Below are positions 9,946 to 20,791 of a DNA stretch of 64,000 bases, piece after piece. A program made the translations under genes and the position numbers. The notes beneath the pieces were generated by a model, which saw only the letters and a program-made list of their open reading frames with translations, made no database searches and was not told the DNA's origin. The stretch covers positions 22,351,996 through 22,415,995 of the forward strand of contig NC_087066.1 of NCBI RefSeq assembly GCF_963678635.1, written 5' to 3'. The stretch is from Symsagittifera roscoffensis (lineage: Eukaryota; Xenacoelomorpha; Acoela; Convolutidae). How positions within the stretch are numbered: the stretch's first letter is position 1; the number at the start of each line of letters is the position of its first letter.

Positions 9946-10643
9946 ATGAATTTCATCGATCTTGAAGATAATCTGGTGGACTTCCCGGAGAAGTTTTTGA
10001 ACTTACGGAATGAGCTAAATTTCAAACATGAAGCATTGCTGGAGGACAAGGAAGTCGAGAGAAGGGTGGCAATCTACGACGGGCTAGTAGAGAAAGGGGC
10101 AAACTTAACGCCTATGGAATTTATGATATTTATGGACCGGAGTTATATCTTTAAGTATCCGGTAGTGAATGCCGAGGAATTATTTGAGCTGGGCTCAATT
10201 CAGAGTAGGTTCCTCGCCAAGAAACTATGGAGCCCATGGAGTGGAGTCAATGTGGTTTCACAAGAAACAATGGACTTTTTGTCCTTATTCTTTGGAGAGG
10301 ATGTAAGTTTGTTTTACAATACACCCAATTTTTAAAAAAATATATAAAAAAAATTTTTTTTTCAAGTGGCATGGCAACATAGAAATCGTATATAAATTTG
10401 TTTTAGTTTCAAGAAGATTTCTTCAGAAAGCCAGCAATAGAAGAAGAATTTAGGAGAAAGATAGAGCTGGATATCATGTTAGAAGAAATCTATCAAGCTT
10501 GGTGGCGGCCTTATTCAGCGCTGCAGTTTGCAGTGAGGAGCCTGAGTAGGGCCGCTGAAAACTCTCTGGAAAAGATGGCGGCTGTTAAACTAGTCAAATC
10601 TTACACGGATATAAAGTCTAATCTTTATAAAAGTTATTTTTAA
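9946..10643 (+). CDS. Two-exon gene antisense to element A (197 aa, unknown)
   Basis: Exons 9946-10302 (119 codons) and 10407-10643 (78 codons plus TAA) join in phase 0 across a 104-bp intron with donor GTAAGT and acceptor TTGTTTTAG. The intron lies in an LTR element but is antisense to the element's RNA, so reverse transcription would not remove it. The protein is acidic at the N-terminus (FIDLEDNLVDFPE), mixed-charge and apparently soluble, with a tryptophan-rich stretch SPWSGV in exon 1 and QAWWRPY in exon 2. No signal peptide or TM span; family not recognised. Codons are more GC-rich than element B's genes, resembling host exons, which suggests a captured host gene. The tandem copy at 14976-15674 keeps the whole frame and both splice sites. 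Confidence 0.75.
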
Positions 10644-10749
10644 TTCTATTTATAAATATGTTTATTTTTGGTGTTTTGTGGTTTTATTACAAACAAAATA
10701 TTTATAAAAGAGAAAAGAAAAGGCCAACAAAAAAGAATGTTAAAAAATA
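10644..10749. other. Convergent spacer
   Basis: Separates the 3' ends of the plus-strand gene and the minus-strand 66-aa ORF. AT-rich; probably contains both 3' untranslated ends. Confidence 0.4.
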
Positions 10750-10950
10750 TTAGTTTTGGCCAAATAAATAGTTGGTGTTTATTATTTCTTTTTTAAATTT
10801 GCCAATTATACTGGATGGAATTGTAGTTCCATAAAAGTTTGTAGGACGATTTGTCCGTTTAGGTCTTTTGGCCTGAGAAAGTGATCCAGGTGCGGATCGA
10901 GTGTTCTCATAGAAGCTTTCCTGAGGATGGGATATTGGGGTATCAGCCAT
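10750..10950 (-). CDS. Element A first ORF, small basic protein (66 aa)
   Basis: First ATG frame after the LTR and primer-binding site in the element's own orientation, with a leader of about 220 nt. The middle holds a basic cluster QAKRPKRTNRP that looks like a nuclear-localisation or RNA-binding patch. It sits in the same relative place as element B's 155-aa basic ORF1, though no sequence similarity is evident. In the tandem copy (near 15980) loss of one T shifts the C-terminus. Confidence 0.5.
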   Translation of the reverse strand: MADTPISHPQESFYENTRSAPGSLSQAKRPKRTNRPTNFYGTTIPSSIIGKFKKEIINTNYLFGQN

Positions 10951-11155
10951 TTTATATTTAGCTTAAAATTTAAAAAAAGAAAGAGATAAAAGTTTATAAA
11001 TTTGCTTAGAAAACTTAAATTTCCGATTTGGAAATTTATTACTTCTCTTTATTTGAAAGAAAAATTTCAACAATTCTCCAGTTTGAGAATTGGAATCTTT
11101 GCTTTTTTATCTCTTTTTGAGACTTTAGCAATTTTTGCGAATTTTTAGAAGGTGA

Positions 11156-11173
11156 GCCTCACTGGTCGCACCA
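11156..11173 (-). other. Element A primer-binding site
   Basis: Minus-strand TGGTGCGACCAGTGAGGC begins with TGG, complementary to a tRNA 3' CCA end, and lies 4 nt inside the LTR. The first 11 nt are identical to element B's site. The tRNA species was not identified. A copy lies at 16186-16203. Confidence 0.75.
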
Positions 11174-11177
11174 ATTT

Positions 11178-11805
11178 ATTACGCTAGCAAAACCATATAC
11201 GTCGGACAAAACGCTTGCTAGGAATAAAGGGTCCTTTCTACTTCTACCTTATAAAGTAAATCTAAAATTCGCTGAGAAATATTTTATTAGAAAAAAAGTT
11301 AGTATGAATTTACAGCAAGTTGCCTTTTGACTCAATATCTATTTTAACGGTGAGATTAGAGATATTTTTACTGAGATTAGATATTATTTTAGAGATTGGT
11401 TGGGGTGTTAGAAGAGAGTGGTGTTGGTGTTAGAAGAGATATTGTTGGGTATGAATTCCCGTAGTTTTGAGCTTCTATTTATACTCAGATGGGGAAATCA
11501 GGCCACTTTTCGTATCAAATGAGAAGTTACTTCTTAACTTCGTATTCTCTATTCGTACATTCGTATTTTACGAGAAGAAGGTTTCGTATGCTCGTATTTT
11601 ACGAGAGGAATCGTTAATATTCGCATTGAATGAGAATAGTCGTTTCAATTCTCAATGCTTAAAACGTTATACGAATTATTCCAATTGCATTTCCCATCCT
11701 TTTGCAAGGGAATAAAAACATATTTCTTTTGTGGTGGCGGCGGCGTCACATTTTGTGAACGCAATAAAATAATTCATGTTTCTGTTTCTATTTGAAATCA
11801 GAACA
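11178..11805 (-). repeat. Element A 5' LTR
   Basis: 628 bp; it lacks one unit of about 45 bp (around GGGATATTAGAGAGGGAGG) that both other LTR copies keep. TATA box at 11475-11483. It is followed on the plus side by the right target-site copy CGACT (11806-11810). Confidence 0.85.
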
Positions 11806-13753
11806 CGACTGAGCCAAAAAGATCTACCGTAGCTAAGAAACAGTACTTTTCGTGAACTTTTGAAACCGCTTTTTCAAAAAAAAAACAACCGATTACGAAA
11901 ATAGAGGCTTGTAGGAAATTATTGTTATTAGTGGTTATTAGTGGTTATTAACAAAAAATCAAGAAACTCAATGGCCACCTAATAATTGTCCGGGTACTTT
12001 AAAATTGCCCCTTGGGTTGATCTCTAAGGTAATTTCTGAATTTGTCATGTTTTTTGTATTAAAATGGAAAAGTACAGGTTACAAAACTTTTGAACTAAAA
12101 AAAATGTTCAAAACATAAATCAGTATGAATCAAACTTTACTGAGCCAGATTTTTTCTCTTGATGCGTCAAAATATAACCACCAAGAGGAACAATAAAGAT
12201 ATATTCATTATATCTTCGTGGAACTGCATCGAGTCTGTTTTGTCTGAAAATGAGAAAGGTCGACAAAAAATGACAATCACGAGGAGGATGCAAAAAATAT
12301 GAGGTATCAGATGATTTTGGGAGCGAAGGGAAACTAAAGAGAAAAACCTGAACTGATTAACTGTTTTTTTAGTGGATTTAGAAAAAAAAATGGAACACTG
12401 AAAACACATGCAGCTGATCTCTAGTTCTTGGAGATAGGGTTACTCACACGGTTCTGAAGCTATGAGATAAAACTATTGATTAAAATTTTTTGAAAGAGAA
12501 ACATAAGTTAAATTGTGTAGAATCTTTGCATAACATATGCTTTGCTATAGTTAGTTGGTTTTTTATGTAGGACTTTGTATCTTTTTCACAAATTTTTGAT
12601 TGCTTTTTTCTTCAAAAAGAGATTATAGAACTCGCTTAGTGCGCTCTGAGTCGCAAGGAAGTACAGCTGAAAGAACATAATTTAACACGGTACACTTTTT
12701 TTACAAAATTTTGTAAATGATAAGCACTCCTTAACTTGAGAAAACCAGCAATTAACAGACAATTCGGGTAAATTAGTTTTGACTAACTGAAACTATTAGC
12801 AACTATATTTCAAACTAGTTTGTATTCTTTTACTTTTGTTTTAAATTTTTTCTGTTTCATTGATAAAACTATTTTAAAGAGTAAAAACCAAATTCAAATA
12901 ATTTTTCCGTTGAAATAATTTCCTTGGACTTTAAGATTTAGTAAATGCACGCTAAAAACTAACATAGCTTACCCAAAATTTATTGTCTGGTCAAGATGAA
13001 GATGATCGCAATGAGAATATTGAGTCAGGAAGTCTAAAAGTAGCCCATTGTATCAGCTACAATCCCATCAGGTATCTTTTGCAGTAATAAATTTTACTAT
13101 ACCACGACAATGATTTTTACTGTGAAAAAATAGTCCTGTTGAAATTACTCAGTACAGAAGAAACATAACTAAGACATATGTGTAAAAACCACAATAGTAG
13201 AGGACAAATTTCGGAAGAAAATGAGTAATAAGTTAAGTTGAATGTTCACCTTTAAAATTTTGAGAAAATTGAATAAAAAAATACTTGAAAAAATTGTACA
13301 GAATTTTACGAACATGTTTTCAAAATAACTACATCAGAAAAATTCTTTTTTTTTTAAATTACCGTCGTTTTTTTGCTTGATGTGATAAGGATCCAAATAC
13401 AAGACTAGGTTGCACCATTTTCAACAGTCATAGCGAAATAGGCTCCTAGACAACAACAAATAATGTCAAAAAATGACTGAAAACAAAACAAAAAAGCCAT
13501 AAAAATAAAACTTAATTTTGTTTATCCTTCCGTAATTTGCTTACTCATGCCTTACTCCTTTACTCGCTCTTGCCTTTTTCCTTGCTTAGGCTTTAATTAC
13601 TATCAGCAATGAGATCGATGAGATGATTTTGGGTTCATGCTTTTTCCTTAATAATCCTGCTCGCTTGCTCGCTCTTTTTTTCACTCGCGGGCTTACTCGC
13701 TCGAAATTTAACAAAAACACAACAAGTTCGAACCAGTTTTTCTTGACAAGGAG
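11806..13753. other. Host flank right of element A
   Basis: AT-rich DNA without a supported gene. A dispersed GC motif (CCTGCTCGCTTGCTCGCTC) near 13664-13712 recurs at 2912-2945 (reverse), 18710-18755 and 59866-59900. The 80-aa minus-strand open frame at 12167-12409 has no recognisable domain and is not called. Confidence 0.5.
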
Positions 13754-14182
13754 ATTTTGCATGTAAGTTTCAAAAGTGTCCTATTTAATCCAAGAACGGC
13801 CATCACATTCGTTATGATGTTTGCCGTCAACTTTGCCAGCATGGGCATTAGTTACTGTTTCAACATTAAATTTGAAAGGAATATTTCCAATACTAGCATA
13901 GCTTAGATTAAGATAGCCTCTGTCGGCGGCCGATTTACATTGATCGGCAGATAAATGGAGATCAGTAGTGATCATATTTTGTCGAGCGTCGATACCACTC
14001 GAATCAAAAGAATCGCAGAACCAACACATTGATTGGTGTTTGATTCGACACATTGTCGCATTTACTTTTGTGCGATAATGTCTCTGATATAGAGTAACAT
14101 AAGCATGGGTTACTTTAATATTTTCTGGTTGGACTTTACAAGGTGCTACTTTATTTAGAGAGAACATTTTGTTAGAAGTCAT
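13754..14182 (-). pseudogene. env: Truncated copy of element A env (N-terminal part)
   Basis: Copy of the first ~140 codons of the 7112-9151 env, from the same ATG (14182). It is cut off where the duplication breakpoint joins unrelated host DNA, so the membrane anchor and most of the ectodomain are missing. Confidence 0.85.
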
Positions 14183-14285
14183 TAGTTGGCAATCATAATG
14201 AGCAACCCGAAGATTATTTGCAGTATTTGCATTAAATTGTTTTTCGGATCAAATGCTGAGGTTTGATTCGAAAGTATTATTAGAG

Positions 14286-14450
14286 TTAAAAGACCAACCA
14301 AATAAATTTTTTGCAATTTTTTTTTTGGTGGTCAATGACAGCAAAAGAATTTTTAAAAGTACTCACTTTAATCATTTCCTCGAGAGTGGTTAGAACATGA
14401 TCTTGGTCCATTAGTTCACCTTCCTCTAATTCACTATTTGGATTTGTCAT
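14286..14450 (-). pseudogene. Frameshifted copy of the env-upstream ORF
   Basis: Copy of 9151-9420 from the equivalent ATG (14450). An altered A-run after HHQK/DHQK shifts the frame, which ends after 54 codons before the signal-like span is complete. The TAATG overlap with env further down is still present. Confidence 0.7.
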
Positions 14451-14975
14451 TTTGTGGATTTTTTGTGATGGGAAATCTGAGTTAGATTTCAATTTTTGTT
14501 GAGGAATTTAGCAGATTTATTTTTGGAGAGAGAGGAGGTTTTGAATGCAAGATGTGGAATTGAGCAAGAATGAAAACTACTGTATATCAGTTAGTTTTTA
14601 AAGGCTGTTTTTGCTTTTTTGCAAATCTAAGCTCTGATTGGTCGTTGTTATTCGGCGTCTTTCGGAAGTGACTCTTTTTAAGTCGTAATTCCTTCGCCAT
14701 TCGTTTTGTAATGTTGTGGTTTTTTCCACTCTGGTTTACAGTCGTGGTTTTTCCACTTAGTTTTGATTTGTTGAGATCTAGCAGTGAAATGATTTTTATT
14801 CGTTTATGCTGATGTTAATTTTTAACAACTGCAATCCCCTTCCCTATTGGAGGAGGAAAATGAAAACGAAACATCTCTTCATAAAAGAGGACTAAAAGCA
14901 ACATCATTTGTTTGCTTTCCATTCAGTTTTAACTATCTGTATTTTATCCTCAAAAAAAAATTTTCTTCGTCCAAA

Positions 14976-15674
14976 ATGAATTTCATCGATCCTGAAGATA
15001 ATCTGGTGGACTTCCCGGAGAAGTTTTTGAACTTACGGAATGAGCTAAATTTCAAACATGAAGCCTTGCTGGAGGACAAGGAAGTCGAGAGAAGGGTGGC
15101 AATCTACGACGGGCTAGTAGAGAAAGGGACAAACTTAACGCCTATGGAATTTATGATATTTATGGACCGGAGTTATATCTTTAAGTATCCGGTAGTGAAT
15201 GCCGAGGAATTATTTGAGCTGGGCTCAATTCAGAGTAGGTTCCTCGCCAAGAAACTATGGAGCCCATGGAGTGGAGTCAATGTGGTTTCACAAGAAACAA
15301 TGGACTTTTTGTCCTTATTCTTTGGAGAGGATGTAAGTTTGTTTTACAATACACCCAAATTTAAAAAAAAATACATAAAAAAAATTTTTTTTTCAAGTGG
15401 CATGGCAACATAGAAATCGTATATAAATTTGTTTTAGTTTCAAGAAGATTTCTTCAGAAAGCCAGCAATAGAAGAAGAATTTAGGAGAAAGATAGAGCTG
15501 GATATCATGTTAGAAGAAATCTATCAAGCTTGGTGGCGGCCTTATTCAGCGCTGCAGTTTGCAGTGAGGAGCCTGAGTAGGGCCGCTGAAAATTCTCTGG
15601 AAAAGATGGCGGCTGTTAAACTAGTCAAATCTTACACGGATATAAAGTCTAATCTTTATAAAAGTAATTTTTAA
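14976..15674 (+). CDS. Second copy of the two-exon antisense gene (197 aa)
   Basis: Exons 14976-15332 and 15438-15674 correspond exactly to 9946-10302 and 10407-10643, with donor GTAAGT and acceptor TTTTAG kept. Differences from copy 1 are few and keep the frame open (for example Leu to Pro near residue 6, Ala to Thr near residue 52, Tyr to Asn next to the end). An intact frame in both copies is consistent with constraint, but the duplication may simply be young. Confidence 0.7.
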
Positions 15675-15726
15675 ATCTATTTATAAATATGTTTATTTTT
15701 GGTGTTTTGTGGTTTTATTACAAACA

Positions 15727-15980
15727 AAATATTTATAAAAGAGAAAAGAAAAGGCCAACAAAAAAGAATGTTAAAAAATATTAGTTTTGGCCAAATAAAT
15801 AGTTGGTGTTTATTATTTCTTTTTAAATTTGCCAATTATACTGGATGGAATTGTAGTTCCATAAAAGTTTGTAGGACGATTTGTCCGTTTAGGTCTTTTG
15901 GATTGAGAAAGTGATCCAGGTGCGGATCGAGTGTTCTCATAGAAGCTTTCCTGAGGATGGGATATTGGGGTATCAGCCAT
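15727..15980 (-). pseudogene. Frameshifted copy of element A basic ORF
   Basis: Equivalent of 10750-10950 with the same ATG (15980) and N-terminus. One T is missing from a T-run (near 15820), so the C-terminal part is altered and the frame ends earlier. Confidence 0.6.
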
Positions 15981-16207
15981 TTTATATTTAGCTTAAAATT
16001 TAAAAAAAGAAAGAGATAAAAGTTTATAAATTTGCTTAGAAAACTTAAATTTCCGATTTGGAAATTTATTACTTCTCTTTATTTGTAAGAGAAATTTCAA
16101 CAATTCTCCAGTTTGAGAATTGGAATCTTTGCTTTTTTATCTCTTTTTGAGACTTTAGCAATTTTTGCGAATTTTTAGAAGGTGAGCCTCACTGGTCGCA
16201 CCAATTT

Positions 16208-16880
16208 ATTACGCTAGCAAAACTATATACGTCGGACAAAACGCTTGCTAGGAATAAAGGGTCCTTTTTACTTTCTACCTTAGAAAGTAAATCTAAAGTC
16301 CGCTGAGAAATATTTTATTAGAAAAGAAGTTAGTATGAATTTACAGCAAGTTGCCTTTTGACTCAATATCTATTTTAACGGTGAGATTAGAGATATTTTT
16401 ACTGAGAGTAGATATTATTTTAGAGATTGGTTGGGGTGTTAGAAGAGAGTGGTGTTGGTGTTAGAAGAGATATTGTTGGGATATTAGAGAGGGAGGTTGT
16501 GGTGTTAGAAGAGATATTGTTGGGTATGAATTCCCGTAGTTTTGAGCTTCTATTTATACTCAGATGGGGAAATCACGCCACTTTTCGTATCAAATGAGAA
16601 GTTACTTCTTAACTTCGTATTCTCTATTCGTACATTCGTATTTTACGAGAAGAAGGTTTCGTATGCTCGTATTTTACGAGAGGAATCGTTAATATTCGCA
16701 TTGAATGAGAATAGTCGTTTCAATTCTCAATGCTTAAAACGTTATACGAATTATTCCAATTGCATTTCCCTTCCTTTTGCAAGGGAATAAAAACATATTT
16801 CTTTTGTGGTGGCGGCGGCGTCACATTTTGTGAACGCAATAAAATAATTCATGTTTCTGTTTCTATTTGAAATCAGAACA
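16208..16880 (-). repeat. Third LTR copy of element A (duplication-derived)
   Basis: 673 bp; it is the tandem-duplicate counterpart of 11178-11805 but retains the 45-bp unit lost there. TATA box at 16550-16558; primer-binding-site copy at 16186-16203. Confidence 0.85.
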
Positions 16881-19126
16881 CGACTGAGCCAAAAGGATCT
16901 ACCGTAGCTAAGAAACAGTACTTTTCGTGAACTTTTGAAACCGCTTTTTCAAAAAAAAAAACAACCGATTACGAAAATAGAGGCTTGTAGGAAATTATTG
17001 TTATTAGTGGTTATTAACAAAAAATCAAGAAACTCAATGGCCACCTAATAATTGTCCGGGTACTTAAAAATTGCCCCTTGGGTTGATCTCTAAGGTAAAT
17101 TCTGAATTTGTCATGTTTTTTGTATTAAAATGGAAAAGTACAGGTTACAAAACTTTTGAACTAAAAAAAATGTTTAAAACTTAAATCAGTATGAATCAAA
17201 CTTTACTGAGCCAGATTTTTTCTCTTGATGCGTCAAAAAAATAACCACCAAGAGGAACAATAAAGATATATTCATTATATCTTCGTGGAACTGCATCGAG
17301 TCTGTTTTGTCTGAAAATGAGAAAGGTCGACAAAAAATGATAATCACGAGGAGGATGCAAAAAGTATGAGGTATCAGATGATTTTGGGAGCGAAGGGAAA
17401 CTAAAGAGAAAAACCTGAACTGATTAACTGTGTTTTTAGTGGATTTAGAAAAAAAAATGGAACACTGAAAACACATGCAGCTGATCAGTAGTTCTTGGAG
17501 ATAGGGTTACTCACACGGTTCTGAAGCTGTGAGATAAAACTATTGATTAAATTTTTTTGAAAGAGAAACATAAGTTAAATTGTGTAGAATCTTTGCATAA
17601 CATATGCTTTGCTATAGTTAGTTGGTTTTTTATGTAGGACTTTGTATCTTTTTCACAAATTTTTGATTGCTTTTTTCTTCAAAAAGAGATTATAGAACTC
17701 GCTTAGTGCGCTCTGAGTCGCAAGGAGGTACAGCTGAAAGAACATAATTTAACACGGTACACTTTTTTTACAAAGTTTTGTAAATGATAAGCACTCCTTA
17801 ACTTGAGAAAACCAGCAATTAACAGACAATTCGGGTAAATTAGTTTTGACTAACTGAAACTATTAGCAACTATATTTCAAACTAGTTTGTATTCTTTTAC
17901 TTTTGTTTTAAATTTTTTCTGTTTCAATGATAAAACTATTTTAAAGAGTAAAAACCAAATTCAAAATATTTTTCCGTTGAAATAATTTCCTTGGACTTTA
18001 AGATTTAGTAAATGCACGCTAAAAACGAACATAGCTTACCCAAAATTTATTGTCTGGTCAAGATGAAGATGATCGCAATGAGAATATTGAGTCAGGAAGT
18101 CTAAAAGTAGCCCATTGTATCAGCTACAATCCCATCAGGTATCTTTTGCAGTAATAAGTTTTACTATACCACGACAATGATTTTTACTGTGAAAAAATAG
18201 TCCTGTTGAAATTACTCAGTACAGAAAAAACAGAACTAAGACATATGTGTAAAAACCACAATAGTAGAGGATAAAGTTCGGAAGAAAATGAGTAATAAGT
18301 TACGTTGAATTTTCACCTTTGCAATTTTGAGAAAATTGAATAGAAAAATACTTGAAAAAATTGTACAGAATTTTAAGAAAATGTTTTCAAAATTACTACA
18401 TCAGAAAAATTCTTTTTTTAAAATTAGCGTCGTTTTTATTGCTTATGTGATAAGGATCCAAATTCAAGGCTAAATCTGCACAATTTACGGCAGTCATAGC
18501 AAAATAGGCTCCTATACAATAACAACTAGTGTCAAAAAATGACTGAAAACAAAGCAAAAAGAAACAAAAAAAATAATTTTGTTCATCCTTCCTTAATTTG
18601 TTTTCTCATGCTTTACTCGCTCTTGCCTTTTTTTGCTTAGGCTTTAATTGCTATCAGCAATGGGATAGATGAGATGATTTTGGGTTGATGCTTTTTCCTT
18701 AATAAGCCTGCTCGCTTGCTCGCTCTTTTTTTCACTCGCGCCTTACTCGCTCGAAGTTTAACAAAAACACAACAAGTTCGAACCAGTTTTTATTGACACT
18801 GGAAAGTTCAAATTACGACTGAAAATGTTCATTATGATGCTTCACTCAATCCGTTTAGACAATTTTCTGTTGCATCTGATTCAACGTTGAAAAAAAGCGA
18901 ACTGAAACAAACACGAAAACAAAATCCTCCCCACTTTCAATAGTGCGAAAATCAAACAAATCTAAAATTTTTTATGAATGAATTTTTGAAATTTTTGAAA
19001 CAATGAAAACTTGAATTGACCTCAGGATGATATACCACTCAACTTATTTGGGAAATTTTTTCCTAATACCTGTACCAGCGTACAAATTGAGTAGATAAAA
19101 CTTGAGCCCGATCGTAAAGTTCTTTC
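16881..19126. other. Duplicated host flank and left flank of element B
   Basis: Up to 18798 this repeats 11806-13747. 18799-19126 is unduplicated AT-rich DNA with no gene seen. No convincing target-site duplication for element B was found at 19122-19126 versus 38047-38051. Confidence 0.5.
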
Positions 19127-19536
19127 TGGAACCTGATCTAAACTACATTTTATGATTGGATAATTTAGATATTTTACCAATGTAAAGTATTTTATATTAA
19201 CCAATCATGATCCATCTAACTAACAACCCACTTATTTGTAAGTGCTGAAGTTACTTGTAATTTCAGCACCAGAGAGATTTGAATTTAACTTAGAAATTAG
19301 TTGGACTCTCCCGAGCACTTCAGCAGCCGCAATAAACCAGTATACCCTAGATCTATTGAGCCTAGCAGAGACTAGTTAAACAACCTGAGACTAGATAGTA
19401 TAAGAGTAAGATTAGGATCGGTATTAGACTAAGAAGTTGCACGAATCTATCCGGCCGAAAATAAGATAGCGTGACGAGCAGACGGTGTACCCTATCCGAA
19501 ATTACTCTATGAGTTAACCAACTCGGTCCTAACTCA
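19127..19536 (+). repeat. Element B 5' LTR
   Basis: 410 bp; AATAAA at 19331-19336. It differs from the 3' LTR by a handful of changes in the first 80 bp and several in the last 25 bp; the centre is identical by eye. Confidence 0.9.
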
Positions 19537-19538
19537 TC

Positions 19539-19556
19539 TGGTGCGACCATAAGTCT
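19539..19556 (+). other. Element B primer-binding site
   Basis: TGGTGCGACCATAAGTCT starts 2 nt after the LTR. TGGTGCGACCA is shared with element A's site, implying the same primer tRNA, whose identity is not assigned. Confidence 0.75.
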
Positions 19557-20791
19557 CGAACAAGACCTTAATAGCTTAGAATTAACCAAAATAGATTAGA
19601 AATTAGACAAAAACATTTAAAAAATGTTATACGACAATAATTTAATCGAAATGTCTCTACGACTCAATAGATCAGAGCCAATATTCCGAACCATAACAGA
19701 ACTACCCGGAATTGGAAGAAGACCTCGAACCAGAGACGACATACGACAAAGTAGAAACTTGCCATATAGCTATATGATAGTTAGGCAAAAACCAGAACAA
19801 ACTTTTATATTTAGAATACTACTGGCAATGAATTTAGATTTTCATTTGCAAACATAAAACCTTGAAGTTAATCTTCAAAATCATTTCAGGCGCTAAACAA
19901 AATTATTAATATACAATAACGATTGATAAAAAGATCTAAGATCGTTTTCCTAAAACTCTGCAGTAATATACAAAACATGTTTGAAAAATATTTATTGAAA
20001 AATAAAAAATAAAAATTAGTAGCATGACAATAAATGGTTAGTAATCATAAATCATCCTGTTGTTCCAGCTCCATCATCTAAAACATAACAGCAAATCATA
20101 AACCCACTAATATCATCAAAACACTAAATCTTTCCTTTACACACATTTAAAATTTTATTAAAACTTAAATTCACTTAATTTTAAAACCAGATCATCAAGG
20201 CTTATCCTTGGATCTTAAATCATTTTCTACTTAATTAAATTTCAAATTTGATCATCAAGGCTTATCCTTGGATCAAACAGAACAACTTTGTTCTCCCCCA
20301 CCCACTTAATTAGTGTCTAACGACCTCAAACGTCGATTCACTACCCAACCCTTTCTAAAGACCCAAGACTAATAGAAATTTTTAAACAAAACTAATCATT
20401 CAAATTAGGATAAACAGTGAAGAACTTCGGTTATTCATCCTTCACTTGACCCCCCCTCTTACCAGACCCAGGATAAATCTTAGACTTAGTAAGTTTAAAA
20501 TAGTATCTAACGAACTACTCGCGTTCTAATTATACCTGAACCTTGTGGATCGATTTACTATTCTCCAACCCTTGAACACAATCACTACCCCTAAGTAAGA
20601 TTAAGTAAGTTAACACCTTAACTTATACTAGCCACGAGAAAGTAAAGAATCATTCTTCGGAATCGATATACTTTTCTCTCCAACCCTGAACAAACAGACC
20701 CAGGTTAAGCTAACCAAAAAATCGTAAGAACTAACAGTTTAGGAAAATAGAAATCATTTAACAACCTTTTGCATCCGTCATCCTAAACCTT
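19557..20791 (+). promoter_or_regulatory. Element B 5' leader with repeated hairpins and splice donors
   Basis: Long leader before ORF1. A 25-nt hairpin motif (GATC, CAAGG, loop, CCTTG, GATC) occurs twice at 20190-20214 and 20250-20274. Degenerate blocks ending CTCCAACCC or CCCAACCC recur near 20333, 20549 and 20663. Two strong donor matches, GTAAGA (20595) and GTAAGT (20605), lie near its end and could splice the leader to the env-region ORFs. A packaging/dimerisation role for the hairpins is inference. Confidence 0.5.
19624..19857 (+). CDS. Leader ORF candidate (77 aa)
   Basis: ATG frame about 90 nt downstream of the LTR end, in front of ORF1. Arginine-rich middle (GIGRRPRTRDDIRQSR). No family recognised. 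It could be a leader peptide, a first exon or chance. Confidence 0.3.
   Translation: MLYDNNLIEMSLRLNRSEPIFRTITELPGIGRRPRTRDDIRQSRNLPYSYMIVRQKPEQTFIFRILLAMNLDFHLQT

Larger units (their letters stand above)
5121..11805 (-). mobile_element. Element A: env-bearing LTR retroelement without gag-pol
   Basis: Complete 6,685-bp insertion flanked by the 5-bp duplication CGACT (5116-5120 and 11806-11810). LTRs lie at 5121-5793 and 11178-11805. Read on the minus strand the LTR starts TGTTCTG and ends GCGTAAT. A primer-binding site (TGGTGCGACCAGTGAGGC) lies 4 nt inside the 5' LTR (minus sense), and a purine-rich stretch AGGAAGATGGA sits just upstream of the 3' LTR. Minus-strand gene order is: 66-aa basic ORF, 89-aa signal/TM ORF, env-like 679 aa, then three overlapping small frames. 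No protease, RT, RNase H or integrase motif was found. A two-exon gene on the plus strand (9946-10643) occupies the interior. It is probably non-autonomous and mobilised in trans. Confidence 0.85.
8723..13747. repeat. Tandem duplication 1, unit 1 (about 5.03 kb)
   Basis: Matches 13754-18798 along its whole length with scattered substitutions and small indels. Contains the env N-terminal part, the upstream ORF, the antisense gene, the basic ORF, the 5' LTR and 1.9 kb of right flank. About 6 nt of unmatched filler separates the units, which fits end-joining rather than transposition. Confidence 0.9.
13754..18798. repeat. Tandem duplication 1, unit 2
   Basis: Second copy of 8723-13747. It begins inside env at a GCATGTAAG position and ends at TTTATTGACA, matching TTTCTTGACA at the end of unit 1. 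The right target-site copy CGACT is preserved at 16881-16885. Confidence 0.9.

Noticed and set aside
12167..12409. 80-aa minus-strand frame in the flank, repeated at 17186-17476
   Set aside because: AT-rich, no recognisable domain; similarity between copies comes from the tandem duplication.
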